DNA of 7,440 bases from NCBI GenBank assembly GCA_029287965.1, contig JARFQC010000151.1, positions 1 through 7,440 on the forward strand, read 5' to 3'. Below the pieces are notes generated by a model. The model was not told where the DNA came from, searched no databases, and was given only the letters and a program-made list of their open reading frames with translations. The position numbers and the translations under genes are program-made. This document shows, piece by piece, positions 5,475 through 7,440 of this stretch (positions are counted from its first letter, which is position 1; each line of letters starts with the position of its first letter). Source of the DNA: Arenicellales bacterium. Its GTDB lineage: Bacteria > Pseudomonadota > Gammaproteobacteria > BMS3Bbin11.

Positions 5475-7037
5475 ATGCAAAAACACTATGAAGACAATTC
5501 GCTGCCTGAGTTATTCAGGCAGGCCGCGCGTGCCTATGCCAACAAGGTCGCCATCCGTCACGCAGACCACGAAGTGAAGTTCCACACGCTTGACGCGCTA
5601 AGTGATCGCGTAGCGGCGTCATTAGCCCACATGCAGGTGGGCAAGGGGGCTCGTGTCGGCCTCTACGGCATCAATTCGGATGCGTTCATCATCGCCTATC
5701 TCGGCATTATCAAATGCGGCGCGACAGTCGTGCCGGTGAATGTGCTGATGAATCCGAAAGAAATCGCCTGGATCCTCGATGACGCCGGGGTGGAAGTGCT
5801 GCTGTATGACGGCCTGTTCGCTGCTGCCGTCGATGCGCTCGCCGGTGAACTGCCCGAATTGCGCAAGACCGTGCAGATAGCTGGCAGCCACACGGCAGCC
5901 GAGGGTCATGACTGGGCGGCGATGATGGAAAACAGTCTGCCGGTGCCAGCGCCCGTGTTCGACACCGCAACAGACGTAGCCGCTATCCTGTATACATCGG
6001 GGACCACCGGTAAGCCCAAGGGCGCAATGCTGACTCACAGGAACCTGGCAGCCAATACCGCGAGCGTATTTCGGGCCATGCAGCTTCAGCCCGGCAAGGA
6101 TACCTTCCTCGTCGTCCTGCCCCTGTTTCATTCGTTTGCGGCGACAGCCGGGATGCTGACGCCGTTGCTATATGGCGCGGCCATCGCACCGTTGCCCCGG
6201 TTCGAGCCTGCGGGCGTCGCAGACACCATTGCTGCAGTGCGGGCGACTATATTTCTTGGCGTCCCTTCTATGTATACCGTCCTGCTGCGCTTGCCGGATG
6301 ACGCGGCAGACAAGCTGGCATCGCTGCGATTCTGTGTATCGGGCGGTGCGTCCATGCCGGTCGATGTGCTGCGCCAGTTCGAGGAGAAGTTTGGTAAGAA
6401 AATATACGAAGGCGACGGGCCGACCGAGTGTTCACCGGTGACCTGTGTCAATCCGATTGACGGGGAGCGCCGGATAGGATCGGTCGGCCTGCCGGTACCC
6501 GGCGTGGAAATGAGCATACGCGACGAACAAATGAATGAGCTGCCAGACAATGAAATCGGTGAGATATGCTGCCGTGGCGACAGCATGATGAAAGGCTACT
6601 GGAATCAGCCCGAAGAAACGGCGCAGGCCTTTCACGGCGACTGGTTCAACACCGGAGACCTCGGTTACCGCGACGATGACGGCTACTTCTATATCGTCGA
6701 TCGCAAAAAAGACCTGGTGATCGTCAATGGCATGAATGTTTACCCGCGTGTCATCGAGGAGGTGCTATACCAGCATCCGTCTATACGCGAGGCTGCCGTT
6801 GTCGGTGAGCCTGACCGGCTGCATGGCGAGATAGCGGTTGCCTATCTCAGCATAAAGGACGACATGGCAGTGGATGCCGACACGATCAGGCAGCACTGTG
6901 CAGACCAACTGGGCAGGCATGAAATACCGAAGAAATTCTTTTTCCTCGAAGAGCTGCCTAAAAACGCAGCCGGCAAAATCCTCAAGCGAGAACTGCGAAT
7001 TCAGGGTGAGCTGGAGCGTGGTATCGATCCACGCTGA
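5475..7037 (+). CDS. AMP-forming acyl-CoA synthetase (fatty acid--CoA ligase family)
   Basis: An ANL-superfamily enzyme that activates a carboxylic acid with ATP to an acyl-adenylate and passes it to CoA. The 520-residue protein is full length. It has the phosphate-binding loop YTSGTTGKPKG (173-183), the aromatic region LPLFHSFAAT (215-224), the A5 motif YEGDGPTE (311-318, E318 binding magnesium-ATP), the TGD motif (393-395), the hinge VDRKKDLVIVNGMNVYP (408-424) and the catalytic lysine K501 in PKNAAGKILKREL. The family is clear; the substrate, probably a medium- or long-chain fatty acid or another aryl or acyl acid, cannot be read from the motifs. There is no signal peptide. The ATG at 5475 is the first in-frame one that fits the family N-terminus, but its ribosome binding site is poor. 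A MarR-family gene follows in the same direction after 47 bases. Confidence 0.93.
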   Translation: MQKHYEDNSLPELFRQAARAYANKVAIRHADHEVKFHTLDALSDRVAASLAHMQVGKGARVGLYGINSDAFIIAYLGIIKCGATVVPVNVLMNPKEIAWILDDAGVEVLLYDGLFAAAVDALAGELPELRKTVQIAGSHTAAEGHDWAAMMENSLPVPAPVFDTATDVAAILYTSGTTGKPKGAMLTHRNLAANTASVFRAMQLQPGKDTFLVVLPLFHSFAATAGMLTPLLYGAAIAPLPRFEPAGVADTIAAVRATIFLGVPSMYTVLLRLPDDAADKLASLRFCVSGGASMPVDVLRQFEEKFGKKIYEGDGPTECSPVTCVNPIDGERRIGSVGLPVPGVEMSIRDEQMNELPDNEIGEICCRGDSMMKGYWNQPEETAQAFHGDWFNTGDLGYRDDDGYFYIVDRKKDLVIVNGMNVYPRVIEEVLYQHPSIREAAVVGEPDRLHGEIAVAYLSIKDDMAVDADTIRQHCADQLGRHEIPKKFFFLEELPKNAAGKILKRELRIQGELERGIDPR

Positions 7038-7040
7038 ATG

Positions 7041-7070
7041 CATTATTAGTTGCATGTGCAACTAATAATG
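7041..7070. promoter_or_regulatory. Perfect 30-base dyad, candidate MarR operator
   Basis: Arms CATTATTAGTTGCA (7041-7054) and TGCAACTAATAATG (7057-7070) are exact reverse complements around a TG centre. The core TAGTTGCA-N2-TGCAACTA has the length and symmetry of MarR-family operators. It fills the gap between the ligase stop (7037) and the marR-like ATG (7085) and overlaps the only AT-rich, promoter-like stretch there. There is no T tract and the outer arms are AT-rich, so a terminator is unlikely. No copy is seen in front of the ligase. The binding protein is inferred to be the adjacent MarR protein. Confidence 0.65.
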
Positions 7071-7084
7071 ATTATCCTCCTGGC

Positions 7085-7440
7085 ATGTTTGAACGCTGCC
7101 TGTATTTTAACGTCAACGCGCTGGCCAGGAAGATCAACCGCATCTGGGAGGAGGCCTATCGTGACCTGGGGCTGTCTCCTTCTCATGCCTATACATTGCG
7201 CGTCATACTTGCCAGCCCGGGTATCAGCCACAAGCAACTGGCCACAGCGCTGCAGCTGGAGAAGTCGACCATTTCCCGTTTTGTTGACAGTCTGCAAAAA
7301 AAGGGCCTGGTCCAGAGAATGCGCATCGGCGGCAACGACCGCCGGGAAATGAGCCTGCTGCCCACTGTTGCGGCAGAGCAGCTGCATGACGAGCTCGAGG
7401 AGACCGGGGAGCGTTTATATCAGCAGATGCTCGGTTCGCC
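7085..7440 (+). CDS. MarR-family transcriptional regulator, 3'-truncated by window edge
   Basis: The frame runs open from ATG 7085 to the window edge, giving 118 codons of a protein that in this family is usually about 140-160 residues. The N-terminus CLYFNVNALARKINRIWEEA (5-24) forms the first dimerisation helix, LGLSPSHAYTLRVILASPG (28-46) leads into the winged helix-turn-helix, KQLATALQLEKSTISRFVDS (50-69) contains the recognition helix, KKGLVQR (72-78) follows, and the wing carries NDRREMSLLPT (84-94), matching the DRR motif of MarR proteins. MarR proteins are dimeric repressors released by small aromatic or acyl ligands or by oxidation; a single C5 is visible. The start is chosen by the family N-terminus: no Shine-Dalgarno lies upstream, where instead the pyrimidine-rich CCTCC is found. 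The 30-base dyad just upstream suggests autoregulation. Its target and ligand are unknown. Confidence 0.9.
   Translation, partial: MFERCLYFNVNALARKINRIWEEAYRDLGLSPSHAYTLRVILASPGISHKQLATALQLEKSTISRFVDSLQKKGLVQRMRIGGNDRREMSLLPTVAAEQLHDELEETGERLYQQMLGS

Noticed and set aside
5622..6131. 169-codon minus-strand frame within the acyl-CoA ligase
   Set aside because: It lies opposite the ligase's conserved adenylation domain and has no family features.
7041..7070. The dyad as an intrinsic terminator of the acyl-CoA ligase
   Set aside because: It is AT-rich at the base of the stem and is followed by ATTATCC rather than a T tract; operator is the better reading.

Overview
The window reads as a chromosomal segment from a gammaproteobacterium, probably one that oxidises reduced sulfur. 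PolA, ThrH and the small-RNA position behind polA are all familiar from gammaproteobacteria. The sulfide:quinone oxidoreductase closely resembles, from memory, the Acidithiobacillus ferrooxidans enzyme. The protein-coding genes look like ordinary chromosomal genes; I see no transposase, integrase, phage gene, CRISPR array, tRNA or rRNA.

Layout: (1) 2-2287 (+): 3' part of polA, DNA polymerase I, cut by the left edge. (2) 2288-2884: a ~600-base stretch with no convincing protein gene. Its first half holds a strong candidate for a small regulatory RNA: a sigma-E/AlgU-type promoter (GAACTT, 16 bases, TCCTAA), three perfect hairpins, a C-rich loop resembling an anti-Shine-Dalgarno site, and two T tracts. 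Its second half is the upstream region of sqr, with two short dyads. (3) 2885-4159 (+): sqr. (4) 4192-4221: a symmetrical terminator shared by two convergent units. (5) 4245-4622 (-): thioredoxin, and 4698-5303 (-): thrH, probably one transcript thrH-trx. (6) 5304-5474: a divergent promoter region. (7) 5475-7037 (+): acyl-CoA synthetase. (8) 7041-7070: a 30-base dyad with perfect 14-base arms. (9) 7085 to the right edge (+): the N-terminal 118 codons of a MarR-family repressor.

How they fit together: SQR oxidises sulfide to sulfane sulfur and feeds electrons to quinone; a thioredoxin beside it could help handle persulfides and disulfides, but this link rests only on adjacency. The MarR gene directly after the acyl-CoA ligase, with a strong dyad between them, suggests autoregulation. 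The dyad is not repeated in front of the ligase, so control of the ligase by this MarR is not supported by the sequence here.

The most interesting item is the putative polA-downstream small RNA. E. coli Spot 42 and Pseudomonas ErsA also lie next to polA, and ErsA is known to depend on the AlgU (sigma-22) factor. The match here is in position, promoter type and architecture; homology at the sequence level has not been tested.
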